64,000 nucleotides of DNA from Pseudomonas sp. UBA5706 (GCF_002419965.1 NZ_DIHC01000042.1:10059-74058); one strand, 5' to 3'. Counted from the stretch's first letter, positions 35,435 through 44,047 are shown. Numbers and translations are program-made. Notes: generated by a model not told the origin, from the letters alone.

Positions 35435-36760
35435 TCAGTGGAACTGGTCTTCTTCGGTGGAGCCGGTCAATGCGGTGACCGAGGACTGGCCCCCCTGAAT
35501 CACGGTGGTCATGTCGTCGAAGTAACCGGTGCCGACTTCCTGCTGGTGGGCCACGAAGGTGTAACCCTTGGCTGCGTCAGCGAACTCTTGCTCTTGCAGT
35601 TTCACGTAGGCTGTCATGTCGTTACGGGCATAGTCGTGCGCCAGGTTGAACATGCTGTGCCACATGTTGTGGATGCCCGCCAGGGTGATGAACTGGTGCT
35701 TGTAGCCCATCGCCGACAGCTCGCGCTGGAATTTGGCGATGGTAGCGTCGTCCAGATTCTTCTTCCAGTTGAAGGACGGGGAGCAGTTGTACGACAGCAG
35801 TTGATCCGGGTATTCCTTTTTGATCGCTTCGGCAAAACGGCGTGCTTCATCCAGATCCGGTTTGGCGGTTTCGCACCAGATCAAATCGGCATACGGCGCA
35901 TAGGCCAGGCCGCGAGCAATGGCCTGATCCAGTCCGGCGCGCACTTTATAGAAGCCTTCCGGCGTACGGGTGCCGGTCACGAACGGTTTGTCGTACGGGT
36001 CGCAGTCGGACGTCAGCAAGTCGGCAGCGTTGGCGTCGGTGCGCGCAAGGATGATTGTCGGAACGCCTGCGACGTCAGCGGCCAGCCGCGCTGCGACCAG
36101 TTTTTGTACCGCTTCCTGGGTCGGCACGAGTACCTTGCCGCCCATGTGGCCGCATTTTTTCACCGAGGCCAGTTGGTCTTCGAAGTGCACCCCGGCGGCG
36201 CCTGCCTCGATCATGCTTTTCATCAGCTCGTAGGCGTTCAGCACGCCGCCAAATCCTGCTTCGGCGTCAGCGACGATTGGCGCGAAGTAATCGATGTAGC
36301 CTTCATCGCCCGGGTTCTTGCCAGCTTTCCACTGGATCTGGTCCGCGCGACGGAATGAGTTGTTGATGCGCTTGACCACGGTCGGAACCGAGTCCACCGG
36401 GTACAGCGACTGGTCAGGGTACATCGACTCTGCCGAGTTGTTATCTGCCGCCACCTGCCAACCAGACAGGTAGATCGCCTGGATACCCGCCTTGACCTGC
36501 TGTACAGCCTGACCGCCGGTCAATGCGCCCATGCAGTTGACGAAATCCTTATCGGGGCGGAAAGACGGCTTGGCGCCCTGAGTGACCAGGCTCCAGAGCT
36601 TTTCAGCGCCCAGTTTGGCGAAAGTGTGTTCAGGCTGAACCGAGCCACGCAGGCGGACGACGTCAGCAGCGGAGTAGGTGCGGGTCACGCCCTTCCAGCG
36701 TGGATTCTCGGCCCAATCTTTCTCGATGGCTGCAATTTGTTGTTCGCGTGTCAGTGCCAT
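35435..36760 (-). CDS. aceA: Isocitrate lyase
   Basis: AceA splits isocitrate to glyoxylate and succinate, the first step of the glyoxylate shunt during growth on acetate or fatty acids. The 441-residue length and the catalytic loop KKCGHMGGK (C203) mark the short E. coli-like subfamily; P. aeruginosa AceA, as I recall it, is a longer form of about 531 residues, while P. putida has this one. ATG 36760 (MALTREQQ) has GAGG upstream; the frame open to 36841 is not used. The 613-base region upstream is unusually long and has several palindromes (36945-36973, 37053-37078, 37178-37202). Confidence 0.96.
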   Translation of the reverse strand: MALTREQQIAAIEKDWAENPRWKGVTRTYSAADVVRLRGSVQPEHTFAKLGAEKLWSLVTQGAKPSFRPDKDFVNCMGALTGGQAVQQVKAGIQAIYLSGWQVAADNNSAESMYPDQSLYPVDSVPTVVKRINNSFRRADQIQWKAGKNPGDEGYIDYFAPIVADAEAGFGGVLNAYELMKSMIEAGAAGVHFEDQLASVKKCGHMGGKVLVPTQEAVQKLVAARLAADVAGVPTIILARTDANAADLLTSDCDPYDKPFVTGTRTPEGFYKVRAGLDQAIARGLAYAPYADLIWCETAKPDLDEARRFAEAIKKEYPDQLLSYNCSPSFNWKKNLDDATIAKFQRELSAMGYKHQFITLAGIHNMWHSMFNLAHDYARNDMTAYVKLQEQEFADAAKGYTFVAHQQEVGTGYFDDMTTVIQGGQSSVTALTGSTEEDQFH

Positions 36761-36944
36761 GGGGTAAACCTCGTCGCTTAGTCTTGTGGGTCTTGAGGTG
36801 AAGCTGTCGCTGTATTGCGCTTGGGTTTTTCCAGGGCGCACTTAGGGCTGCTCACTGAATCGGAAAGCAAGGTGAATCATGGAGTGTTTTTCGCGCCTCA
36901 CGATATGAGCCGGTTAAGCTGCCTTTTGGGCTAAAAGCCGCGAT

Positions 36945-36973
36945 CATGCTCAACTCGGTAGAGTATGAGCATG
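36945..36973 (-). promoter_or_regulatory. Inverted repeat upstream of aceA
   Basis: CATGCTCAACTC and GAGT-A-TGAGCATG form 12-base arms with one bulged A around GGTA, about 185 bases before the aceA ATG. It may be an operator or a leader hairpin. Confidence 0.4.
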
Positions 36974-37052
36974 ATAATCAGGCGTTCCGGAGAACTGGTT
37001 TCAGTGCAAGCGAGGCCATCATGCCTTGGCTTTTTTGCCTCGTCAAACAATT

Positions 37053-37078
37053 TGTAGTGGTTTTTTATTGGCACTACA
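37053..37078 (-). promoter_or_regulatory. Candidate RccR/HexR-type operator 1 upstream of aceA
   Basis: TGTAGTG (37053-37059) and CACTACA (37072-37078) are a perfect 7-base inverted pair 12 bases apart, about 293 bases upstream of the aceA ATG. RpiR-family regulators of central carbon metabolism (HexR, RccR) use TGTAGT/ACTACA half-sites in Pseudomonas; the identity of the regulator is inferred. Confidence 0.5.
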
Positions 37079-37177
37079 TTTTTCGTTCAACGCGACTCAT
37101 CAGTCAGTTTCGGGCTATTAGGTGCCCTGGACGTGAAGGCGCCTATGGCACTTGGCATCCATTGGAGGAGAAAAGTA

Positions 37178-37202
37178 TGTAGTGGCGAAGATGGGCACTA
37201 CA
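37178..37202 (-). promoter_or_regulatory. Candidate RccR/HexR-type operator 2 upstream of aceA
   Basis: A second TGTAGTG (37178-37184) and CACTACA (37196-37202) pair, 11 bases apart, lies about 100 bases further upstream. Two copies of the same palindrome in one non-coding region make chance unlikely. The rest of 36761-37373 contains no gene I can support. Confidence 0.5.
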
Positions 37203-37373
37203 AGAACGCATTGGTGAGGAGGCGTAAGCGGCAGGTCAGGGGAGGGGTATCCAGAAAACCCGTTTCGCCGCCCGGCGTGCCGGTTGCAGCGATTGCAGCG
37301 ATTGCAGCGCCACCGCCAGCAAGCCAGGCTGCAGCAAGCCCGGCGGTGCAGCAAAATGTTTGGCGAAGCTGAA

Positions 37374-38162
37374 TCAGTCCAGGCTATCGACTTTTACTCG
37401 CAGCATCATGTCGTCACGCCCTTGCGTCGAATAACGCCGGGTCACGCCCTGTTCGTCCGCGCGAGATTGGTCGCTCACGCCTGCCAAGGTGATCCATTCC
37501 CCCAGCCGCCCGCTGACCTGCGTATCAGTGCTCTGCACCTTAATCGCATCGGCCTGTTGCTGGCTCATGCGGTCGTTGTTGGTGCTGATGCTCAGATGAA
37601 CGACCTCGCCTGTGATACTCGCTGTGACGTAGAAGCCGCGAGTGACATTGCGGTATTGGGTGTTGGTCTGCGCGTAGCCATAGGAGTCGGTCTGCACGTT
37701 GGTGATCGGAATGCTCTGACCCACCTGTATCAGCGCAGGGGTGCCTTCATTGGCCTGCACCTGCTGCACGCCGCCATCACGACTGGCTGTGCCGTAATTG
37801 ATGATCCGGGTCTTGCCGTCGGCACTGATGCGGCCATTCTGCGAGTGCACGGTGCCGTTGACCGAGTAACCCTGGTCACTCTGGACGGTGTTGTCGCTGG
37901 TGTCGACGCTGATCAGCAGACGCTTGGGTGCCGTGTCGAGTTGCGACAGCAGGTCGCGCAGCTCGCTGATCTTGCCCGGTTCGGCGTTAACGATCAGTTT
38001 GTTGCCGTAGGCGTTAACGCTGCCATCATTGCCCAGGAACGATTTGACGGCAGGCATCAGGTCGTCGCTGGTGCGGTAGTTGAGGGGGACAACTTCGGTG
38101 GCGGCGACGGCGGTGAAGCTGCAGGCTAACAACACGGAAGCGAGCAGGGTGCGTAACGACAT
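37374..38162 (-). CDS. Exported secretin N-domain protein
   Basis: The 262-residue protein has a signal peptide (1-20, ending AVA) followed by a secretin-type N domain (about 22-90: VVPLNYRTSDDLMPAVKSF, then YGNKLIVNAEPGKISELRDLLSQLD). The C-terminal part (about 125-262) includes QVGQSIPI and GEWITLAGV, as in the start of secretin domains. It lacks the full beta-barrel of a secretin, so it is not itself an outer-membrane channel. Neighbours include no type II or IV pilus genes. Its position after aceA matches PA2633 of P. aeruginosa, from memory. The function is unknown. Confidence 0.8.
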   Translation of the reverse strand: MSLRTLLASVLLACSFTAVAATEVVPLNYRTSDDLMPAVKSFLGNDGSVNAYGNKLIVNAEPGKISELRDLLSQLDTAPKRLLISVDTSDNTVQSDQGYSVNGTVHSQNGRISADGKTRIINYGTASRDGGVQQVQANEGTPALIQVGQSIPITNVQTDSYGYAQTNTQYRNVTRGFYVTASITGEVVHLSISTNNDRMSQQQADAIKVQSTDTQVSGRLGEWITLAGVSDQSRADEQGVTRRYSTQGRDDMMLRVKVDSLD

Positions 38163-38249
38163 CGGTGTGATCTCCGCAAGTGGGGCATATCAAGGCGTGA
38201 GTGTTTCAGTTTATCGGCCTGGAGATGACCAAATTGAATCGCGGGCGGC

Positions 38250-38308
38250 AGAACGCCCCGGCATTCTCGTTTCAGCATAGTCAGCTGATGAGAATAACGG
38301 GGCGTTCT
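38250..38308. repeat. Long three-part hairpin between GNAT and secretin-N genes
   Basis: AGAACGCCCCG (38250-38260) pairs with CGGGGCGTTCT (38298-38308). Inside it ATTCTC pairs with GAGAAT, and CAGC with GCTG. The 59-base structure fills the 166-base gap after the GNAT gene. No T run follows on either strand, so it may be a repeat, a processing element or an atypical terminator. Confidence 0.5.
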
Positions 38309-38328
38309 CTTGACCGCGGGCCGCACGT

Positions 38329-38754
38329 TCAGCGTGAGCTGCGCACCATATCCACATGGGGCAGGCCAGCTTCGAGAAACTCTTCGCTGACTACCGTGAA
38401 GCCGAAGCGCTCGTAGAACGCTGCAGCCTGCACCTGGGCGCTGAGTTTTTGCTCGTTAAGCGCGCGGCTTTCCGCCTCGGCGATCACGAACTGCAGCAGC
38501 GCGTCACCCACGTTCAGGCCGCGCCAATCCTTGAGCACCGAGAGCCTGCCGATTTCCCCATCCGGCAGCAGGCGCGCCGTACCTACCGCATAATCGCCCT
38601 CCAACGCCAGAAAGTGCAGCGCGCCTGCGTCTTCGGCGTCCCATTCCAGTTCGGGCGGAACCGATTGCTCGGCAATGAACACGGCTTCGCGAATACGCCG
38701 TATATCGACGTTGTCTTTCTGCCAGTCAGCTACCCGTACGCGGATCTTATTCAT
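38329..38754 (-). CDS. GNAT-family N-acetyltransferase
   Basis: The 141-residue protein has the GNAT fold: YAVGTARLLPDGEIGRLSVLKDWRGLNVG includes strand beta4 and the acetyl-CoA loop (R/Q-x-x-G-x-G/A here WRGLNVGDALL), and AAAFYERFGF is the C-terminal signature. It resembles the ElaA/YjcF-type stand-alone acetyltransferases; the substrate is unknown. I chose ATG 38754, giving an eight-base overlap with roxA, over the longer frame from 38853. The overlap suggests that its translation depends on roxA. Confidence 0.88.
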   Translation of the reverse strand: MNKIRVRVADWQKDNVDIRRIREAVFIAEQSVPPELEWDAEDAGALHFLALEGDYAVGTARLLPDGEIGRLSVLKDWRGLNVGDALLQFVIAEAESRALNEQKLSAQVQAAAFYERFGFTVVSEEFLEAGLPHVDMVRSSR

Positions 38755-39913
38755 CAGCAAACCCCAGACTTCCTTGTTTGACCAGCTCGCAGAGCAGGTT
38801 GCGACCCTCTTCATCTGCCAGCCACTGGCCCAGATTGTCGATATGCAGTGCATCGGCCGCGCAGACCAGTTTCAACAGCTCGCGCAGACGGCCGGGCAAC
38901 AGGCGGCTCTGGCCGCTGGCGAACAATAGCAGGTCCTCGTCGACTTCCGACCAGGCCAAGCGGGCACTTGGGTTGCGAATCAGGATCGCACCCTGTTCCA
39001 GGCTGTCGAGCAGTTCGGCGTCGTCCAGTTCCGGACCGGTCACCATTTCCGGGTAGCGCGGTTCGGTCATGAACTGGCCGAACCAGGTCAGCAACAGGCG
39101 TTCGTCGCCCATGTGCTCGGCCAGCAGCGCCTTGAGGCGATCGAGGGCGTCACGCTGAATCTGATGTGGATCGCTGACTGGCTGCACATCTGCATCTGTG
39201 TAGCGCTCTTCGTCAGACATGAATTGGCTGAGGAAATCGGTGAAGTGGGTCAATACCTCGGCGGCACTCGGTGCCCGAAAGCCTACTGAGTAAGTCAGGC
39301 AATCATCCACGGCCACGCCCCAGTGCGCCAGACGCGGGGGCAAATAAAGCATGTCGCCCGGTTCCAGGGTCCACTCCTCGCTGCCCTGGAAGTCGGCGAG
39401 GATACGCAAATCCGCATGCTCCAGCAGCGGGCTGTCGGTGTCGCACATCTGGCCGATTTTCCAGTGGCGCTTGCCATGGCCTTGCAGCAGGAAAACATCG
39501 TAATTGTCGAAGTGAGGACCGACGCTGCCGCCTGGTGCGGCATAGCTGATCATCACGTCGTCGATGCGCCAGCTTGGCAGGAAGCGAAAGTTATCCAGCA
39601 GCTCCGCGACTTCAGGAACGAACTGGTCGACGGCCTGGACCAGTAACGTCCATTCGGTCTCCGGCAGTTTACTGAACTCATCTTCGGCAAATGGCCCACG
39701 ACGCAGCTCCCAGGGTCGCACGCCGTTCTCGATGATCAGGCGTGATTCGATTTCTTCTTCCAGCGCCAGGCCTGCGAGTTCGTCAGGATCAATCGGGCTT
39801 TCGAAATCAGGGATTGCCTGACGGATGAGCAGCGGTTTTTTCTGCCAGTAATCACGCAGGAATTCGCGTGCCGTGATGCCACCAAGCAGCTGCATAGGAA
39901 TATCAGGATTCAT
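38747..39913 (-). CDS. roxA: Ribosomal oxygenase: 50S L16 arginine 3-hydroxylase (YcfD/RoxA-like)
   Basis: This 388-residue JmjC/cupin protein matches YcfD, a 2-oxoglutarate and Fe(II)-dependent oxygenase that hydroxylates an arginine of ribosomal protein L16. The iron triad is H134 and D136 in GPHFDNYDVF and H197 in LAHWGVAV. KRHWKIG follows as in YcfD, and the C-terminal part is the dimerisation and winged-helix region. The gene is followed by an overlapping GNAT gene and is preceded by the purB terminator region. Confidence 0.92.
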   Translation of the reverse strand: MNPDIPMQLLGGITAREFLRDYWQKKPLLIRQAIPDFESPIDPDELAGLALEEEIESRLIIENGVRPWELRRGPFAEDEFSKLPETEWTLLVQAVDQFVPEVAELLDNFRFLPSWRIDDVMISYAAPGGSVGPHFDNYDVFLLQGHGKRHWKIGQMCDTDSPLLEHADLRILADFQGSEEWTLEPGDMLYLPPRLAHWGVAVDDCLTYSVGFRAPSAAEVLTHFTDFLSQFMSDEERYTDADVQPVSDPHQIQRDALDRLKALLAEHMGDERLLLTWFGQFMTEPRYPEMVTGPELDDAELLDSLEQGAILIRNPSARLAWSEVDEDLLLFASGQSRLLPGRLRELLKLVCAADALHIDNLGQWLADEEGRNLLCELVKQGSLGFADE

Positions 39914-39955
39914 GTGTAACCTATTGAAAAACAGTATTTTTCAGACTGGAATAAA

Positions 39956-39978
39956 AACGCCCGGCTCAGCCGGGCGTT
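39956..39978 (-). terminator. Terminator of purB
   Basis: AACGCCCGGCT / AGCCGGGCGTT is a near-perfect stem 20 bases beyond the purB stop, with T residues following on the minus strand. Confidence 0.85.
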
Positions 39979-39997
39979 CAGAGCGTAGGCTGTTCGA

Positions 39998-41368
39998 TCA
40001 GATGCGCTTGGCCTGGGCCACGGCGCTGCCGATGTAGTTGGCAGGTGTAAGTTTCTTCAGTTCCGCGCGCGCTTCGGCAGGCATATCCAGGCCATCGATG
40101 AAAGTCTGCAGTGCTTCAGGGCCGATGCCCTTGCCCCGGGTCAGCTCTTTCAGCTTCTCGTATGGATTCTCGATATCGTAGCGACGCATGACGGTCTGGA
40201 TGGGCTCGGCGAGCACTTCCCAGCAGGCATCCAGGTCGGCAGCGAGCTTTTGCTCATTGAGTTCCAGCTTGCCGATTCCCTTGAGGCTCGCTTCGTAGGC
40301 AATCACGCTGTGAGCGAAGCCCACCCCCAGGTTGCGCAGCACGGTGGAGTCGGTCAGGTCGCGCTGCCAGCGGGAGATCGGCAGTTTGCTGGCCAAGTGC
40401 TGGAACAGTGCGTTAGCGATACCCAGGTTGCCTTCGGAATTTTCGAAGTCGATCGGGTTGACCTTGTGCGGCATGGTCGAGGAGCCGATTTCACCGGCGA
40501 CCGTCTTCTGCTTGAAGTAACCCAGGGAAATGTAACCCCAGACGTCACGGTCGAAGTCGATCAGGATGGTGTTGTAGCGCGCGATCGCGTCGAATAGCTC
40601 GGCGATGTAGTCGTGCGGCTCGATCTGCGTGGTGTACGGGTTGAAACCCAAGCCCAGCTCGCCTTCGATGAAGGCGCGGGCATTGGCTTCCCAGTCGATG
40701 TCCGGGTACGCCGACAGGTGCGCATTGTAATTGCCGACAGCGCCGTTGATCTTGCCTAGCAGCGGTACGGCGGCGACCTGGGCGATCTGGCGCTCCAGAC
40801 GATAAACGACGTTAGCCAGTTCTTTGCCCAGCGTGGTCGGCGAAGCAGGCTGGCCGTGGGTGCGCGACAGCATCGGGACGGCTGCGAAGCGGATCGCCAG
40901 TTCGCGGATGGATTCGGCGATCTGACGCATCAGCGGCAGCAGCACGGTGTCGCGACCCTCACGCAGCATCAGCGCGTGGGACAGGTTGTTGATGTCTTCG
41001 CTGGTGCAGGCGAAGTGGATGAATTCGCTGACCTTAGCCAGTTCCGGAAGCTTGGCAGCCTGCTCCTTGAGCAGGTATTCGATGGCCTTCACGTCGTGGT
41101 TGGTGGTGCGTTCGATCTCTTTCACGCGCTCGGCGTGCTCAAGCGCAAAGTCGTCGGCCAGTGCGTTGAGGATTGCGTTGGCTTCGGCGGAAAAGGCCGG
41201 AACTTCCGGGATTTGCGGGTGAGCCGCCAGGCGCTGGAGCCAGCGGACTTCCACCAGGGCGCGGAAACGGATCAGACCGTATTCGCTGAAAATGGGACGC
41301 AGGGCCTGGGTTTTGCCGGCGTAGCGGCCGTCTACAGGGGAAACCGCAGTGAGCGAAGAAAGCTGCAT
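39998..41368 (-). CDS. purB: Adenylosuccinate lyase
   Basis: PurB removes fumarate from SAICAR and adenylosuccinate in purine synthesis. The 456-residue protein carries the fumarase-superfamily signature GSSTMPHKVNP and the catalytic loop with SRTHGQPASPTT. ATG 41368 begins MQLSSLTAVSPVDGRY, the normal N-terminus; the frame open to 41602 is an extension into the intergenic region. It lies downstream of hflD after a 134-base gap and probably has its own promoter. Confidence 0.97.
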   Translation of the reverse strand: MQLSSLTAVSPVDGRYAGKTQALRPIFSEYGLIRFRALVEVRWLQRLAAHPQIPEVPAFSAEANAILNALADDFALEHAERVKEIERTTNHDVKAIEYLLKEQAAKLPELAKVSEFIHFACTSEDINNLSHALMLREGRDTVLLPLMRQIAESIRELAIRFAAVPMLSRTHGQPASPTTLGKELANVVYRLERQIAQVAAVPLLGKINGAVGNYNAHLSAYPDIDWEANARAFIEGELGLGFNPYTTQIEPHDYIAELFDAIARYNTILIDFDRDVWGYISLGYFKQKTVAGEIGSSTMPHKVNPIDFENSEGNLGIANALFQHLASKLPISRWQRDLTDSTVLRNLGVGFAHSVIAYEASLKGIGKLELNEQKLAADLDACWEVLAEPIQTVMRRYDIENPYEKLKELTRGKGIGPEALQTFIDGLDMPAEARAELKKLTPANYIGSAVAQAKRI

Positions 41369-41502
41369 GGGGTGTTCTCGGACAGTAGGGCAACGAAAAG
41401 GGGCGCGTATCATACATGAAAATTCGGATCGGCCGAGGCCGACTGTTCGAGATGGATCGCGTCGTGAGTGGTAAATCTGCTGTCTCTTGGGGGGGCTGGC
41501 AA

Positions 41503-42126
41503 TCAGCCGTGCATCAACGGATACAGTTCTTTCAACAACTTGCGCCGGCTGATGACCAGTTGCCAGCGGTGACCGCCCACTTGTCGCCAAAGCCGCGCGC
41601 AACGAATGCCGGCCAATAGCAAAGCGCGGATTTTCGAGGCGTTGTTAGGTTGCTGCAAGTTACGCATGTCGCCGTGGACCTGAATCCGCTGGCGCAGGGT
41701 GCTCAGGGTTTCCTGGTACAACGCACCGCTGGCGGCAATCACGTTTTCGTGAACGATGCCGAAGTGTTCGACCTGGGACTTGATCTGCGGCAGGCGCCTG
41801 CCGATGGTATCGAGCATGTCGTCGCGCTTGGCCAACTGACGTTCCAGGCCGAGCATCGCCAGCGCGTAGCGCAGCGGCTCGCGCTGCAGAGTGCCAGGGT
41901 CGCGCTCAAGGGCGCTGGCGAGGGCGCGATAGCCTTCGCGCAGATTGAGGTCGTCGCCGCCGAACACGTCCAGCGTATCTTTGGGGTCCATCACCAGCAA
42001 CCCGCCGAGCAGGCAGCCAACGGTTGCTTCACTGGCCTGGCCGGTCTTGGCGATGCGGTCGACCAGCACGGCGGCCTGAAACACGCCGCCCAATGCAATG
42101 AGTTGCTCTTGAATCGGACTCATCAA
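41503..42126 (-). CDS. hflD: HflD high-frequency lysogenisation protein homologue
   Basis: The 207-residue, mainly helical peripheral membrane protein matches HflD, which in E. coli binds phage lambda CII and speeds its degradation; the host function is unclear. The start overlaps the mnmA stop by four bases, and the mnmA-hflD-purB order is conserved in gamma-proteobacteria. Confidence 0.93.
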   Translation of the reverse strand: MMSPIQEQLIALGGVFQAAVLVDRIAKTGQASEATVGCLLGGLLVMDPKDTLDVFGGDDLNLREGYRALASALERDPGTLQREPLRYALAMLGLERQLAKRDDMLDTIGRRLPQIKSQVEHFGIVHENVIAASGALYQETLSTLRQRIQVHGDMRNLQQPNNASKIRALLLAGIRCARLWRQVGGHRWQLVISRRKLLKELYPLMHG

Positions 42127-43253
42127 CGAGGGTCCTTGCTGTGCCAGGGTTCGGCAATTTCGATGACGCCACCGCCCAGGCAGACTTCACCGTCGTAGAA
42201 GACCACGGATTGCCCAGGAGTCACCGCGCGTTGCGGTTCCTCGAACGTGGCACGGTAGCCGGTGGCGGTGCGCTCCAGCGTGCAGCGCTGGTCACCCTGG
42301 CGGTAGCGAACCTTGGCGGTCAGCATGCGTGGCGTGCTCAGGTCGACCGGGTTCACCCAGTAGATCTCCGAGGCCAGCAAGGCGCGGGAGAACAGCCATG
42401 GGTGTTCGTTGCCCTGACCGACGATCAGTTCGTTACGCACCAGATCTTTCTCCAGCACGTACCACGGCTCATCGCTGGCGTCCTTGAGCCCGCCGATACC
42501 CAAGCCCTGACGCTGGCCGATGGTGTGGTACATCAGGCCAGCGTGACGGCCGATGACTTCACCCGTCGTGGTCTTTATTTCACCCGGTTGCGCAGGCAGG
42601 TATTGTTTTAGAAAATCGGTAAAGCGACGCTCGCCGATGAAGCAGATCCCGGTGGAGTCCTTCTTCTTGGCGGTCGCCAGTTCATACTTCTCTGCAATTG
42701 CCCTGACTTCGGGTTTCTCAAGCTCACCGACCGGGAACAGGGTCTTGGCGATCTGCTCACCCGCAACAGCGTGCAGGAAGTAGCTTTGGTCCTTGTTCGG
42801 GTCCAGGCCCTTGAGCAGCTCGGTACGGTCGTCGATATCGCGCCGACGCACGTAGTGGCCGGTGGCGATCAGGTCGGCACCGAGCATGAAGGCGTATTCG
42901 AGGAAGGCTTTGAACTTGATCTCGCGATTGCACAGGATGTCCGGGTTCGGCGTGCGCCCGGCCTTGTACTCCTCAAGGAAGTGCTCGAAAACGTTATCCC
43001 AGTACTCGGCGGCGAAGTTAACCGTGTGCAGCTTGATACCGATTCGGTCGCACACGGCCTGGGCGTCCGCGAGGTCGTCCATGGCGGTGCAGTATTCGGT
43101 TCCGTCGTCTTCTTCCCAGTTCTTCATGAAAAGGCCTTCGACCTGGTAACCCTGCTCCATGAGTAGAAGGGCGGAGACCGAAGAATCCACGCCGCCGGAC
43201 ATGCCGACGATGACGCGCTTCTTCTCTGGATTGGAAAAGGCTGAATCAGACAT
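42123..43253 (-). CDS. mnmA: tRNA-specific 2-thiouridylase
   Basis: MnmA installs sulfur at C2 of wobble uridine 34 in Lys, Glu and Gln tRNAs, using sulfur delivered by the Tus relay, encoded in this same window at 62.2-63.6 kb. The 376-residue protein has the PP-loop GMSGGVDSSVS (17-27), the catalytic Cys in NPDILCNREIKF and the persulfide Cys in STGICFIGER. hflD is translationally coupled downstream. Confidence 0.97.
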   Translation of the reverse strand: MSDSAFSNPEKKRVIVGMSGGVDSSVSALLLMEQGYQVEGLFMKNWEEDDGTEYCTAMDDLADAQAVCDRIGIKLHTVNFAAEYWDNVFEHFLEEYKAGRTPNPDILCNREIKFKAFLEYAFMLGADLIATGHYVRRRDIDDRTELLKGLDPNKDQSYFLHAVAGEQIAKTLFPVGELEKPEVRAIAEKYELATAKKKDSTGICFIGERRFTDFLKQYLPAQPGEIKTTTGEVIGRHAGLMYHTIGQRQGLGIGGLKDASDEPWYVLEKDLVRNELIVGQGNEHPWLFSRALLASEIYWVNPVDLSTPRMLTAKVRYRQGDQRCTLERTATGYRATFEEPQRAVTPGQSVVFYDGEVCLGGGVIEIAEPWHSKDPR

Positions 43254-43323
43254 AGGTATTCGATGGGTAGCCTGGAAAAGGACGCGATTCTAGCAGGGAG
43301 TCGGCCCCAAGGCTAAAAGCTAT

Positions 43324-43764
43324 TCAGTTGCGCACGACATCCAGGCTGTGTACGGGGCCTGCGAGGTAGTCGTCGACGCATTCAAGGACCAGATGGCTGC
43401 GCCAGCGCTCGGCCTGGCCTGCCAGTTCGTCGCGGGTGAACCACGGCGCGCCAACAATGCCGGTGTCGAGGGTGCGTTCGGGATGGTGCTTGACCGCTTT
43501 CGCGGAGAAACACACCCGCTGGTAAGTCACGCCGTTGCTCGGGGCGGTGTACAGGTAAATCCCGACCACGCCGGTCAGCTTGACGTCCCAGCCGGTCTCC
43601 TCAAGCGTTTCGCGGATGGCCGCTTCGCGCAAGGTTTCGTTCGGCTCCAGGTGCCCGGCGGGTTGGTTGAGCACCAGCTTGTCGTTCTTCGATTCTTCGA
43701 CGAACAGAAAGCGGCCATTGTCTTCGATGATGGTGGCGACAGTAATGTGAGGTTGCCAGGTCAT
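43324..43764 (-). CDS. Nudix hydrolase, NudJ-like
   Basis: This 146-residue protein has a complete Nudix box, G37-x5-E43-x7-R51-E52-x2-E55-E56-x-G58. E. coli NudJ, also beside mnmA, hydrolyses HMP-pyrophosphate and other nucleoside di- and triphosphates. The gene lies 70 bases upstream of mnmA in the same direction, with which it is probably cotranscribed. Confidence 0.93.
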   Translation of the reverse strand: MTWQPHITVATIIEDNGRFLFVEESKNDKLVLNQPAGHLEPNETLREAAIRETLEETGWDVKLTGVVGIYLYTAPSNGVTYQRVCFSAKAVKHHPERTLDTGIVGAPWFTRDELAGQAERWRSHLVLECVDDYLAGPVHSLDVVRN

Positions 43765-43982
43765 TGCAAATCTCCGTGGGTGCGCATGCGGATCGTGTTT
43801 AGCGGCAAAGTCGCCAACCCGACGCAGTTTCTGGTAGGAGACGTCGGAGGTGACGACGCCAGCGAAAGCGGTGTGTCAGTCATCGGATTCTCACCTGACC
43901 GGGTGCATTCGCCACCGTCGTAACCTTCGCAAGCTCCCACTGAGGAGCAAGGTCGACCGTAGTGGTGCACGTTAAAAAGAAA

Positions 43983-44003
43983 GCCCCGGCACAGGGCCGG
44001 GGC
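43983..44003 (-). terminator. Terminator of idh
   Basis: GCCCCGGC / GCCGGGGC arms with an ACAG-type loop are followed on the minus strand by TTTCTTTTT, 44 bases beyond the idh stop. The remaining 43765-43980 gap presumably holds the promoter of the Nudix-mnmA genes; I see no further feature in it. Confidence 0.88.
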
Positions 44004-44047
44004 GTTCATGTTGCGTTCGGCGGCATTAGCCGTCGATCCGGCAAGCC

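Noticed and set aside
37284..37310. Three tandem copies of a 9-base unit (TTGCAGCGA, last copy ending C)
   Set aside because: Too short and too few copies to call a meaningful repeat; probably slippage in non-coding DNA.
36946..37372. Small plus-strand frames (78 and 79 residues) upstream of aceA
   Set aside because: They have no ribosome site, overlap palindromic regulatory candidates and have no recognisable domain.
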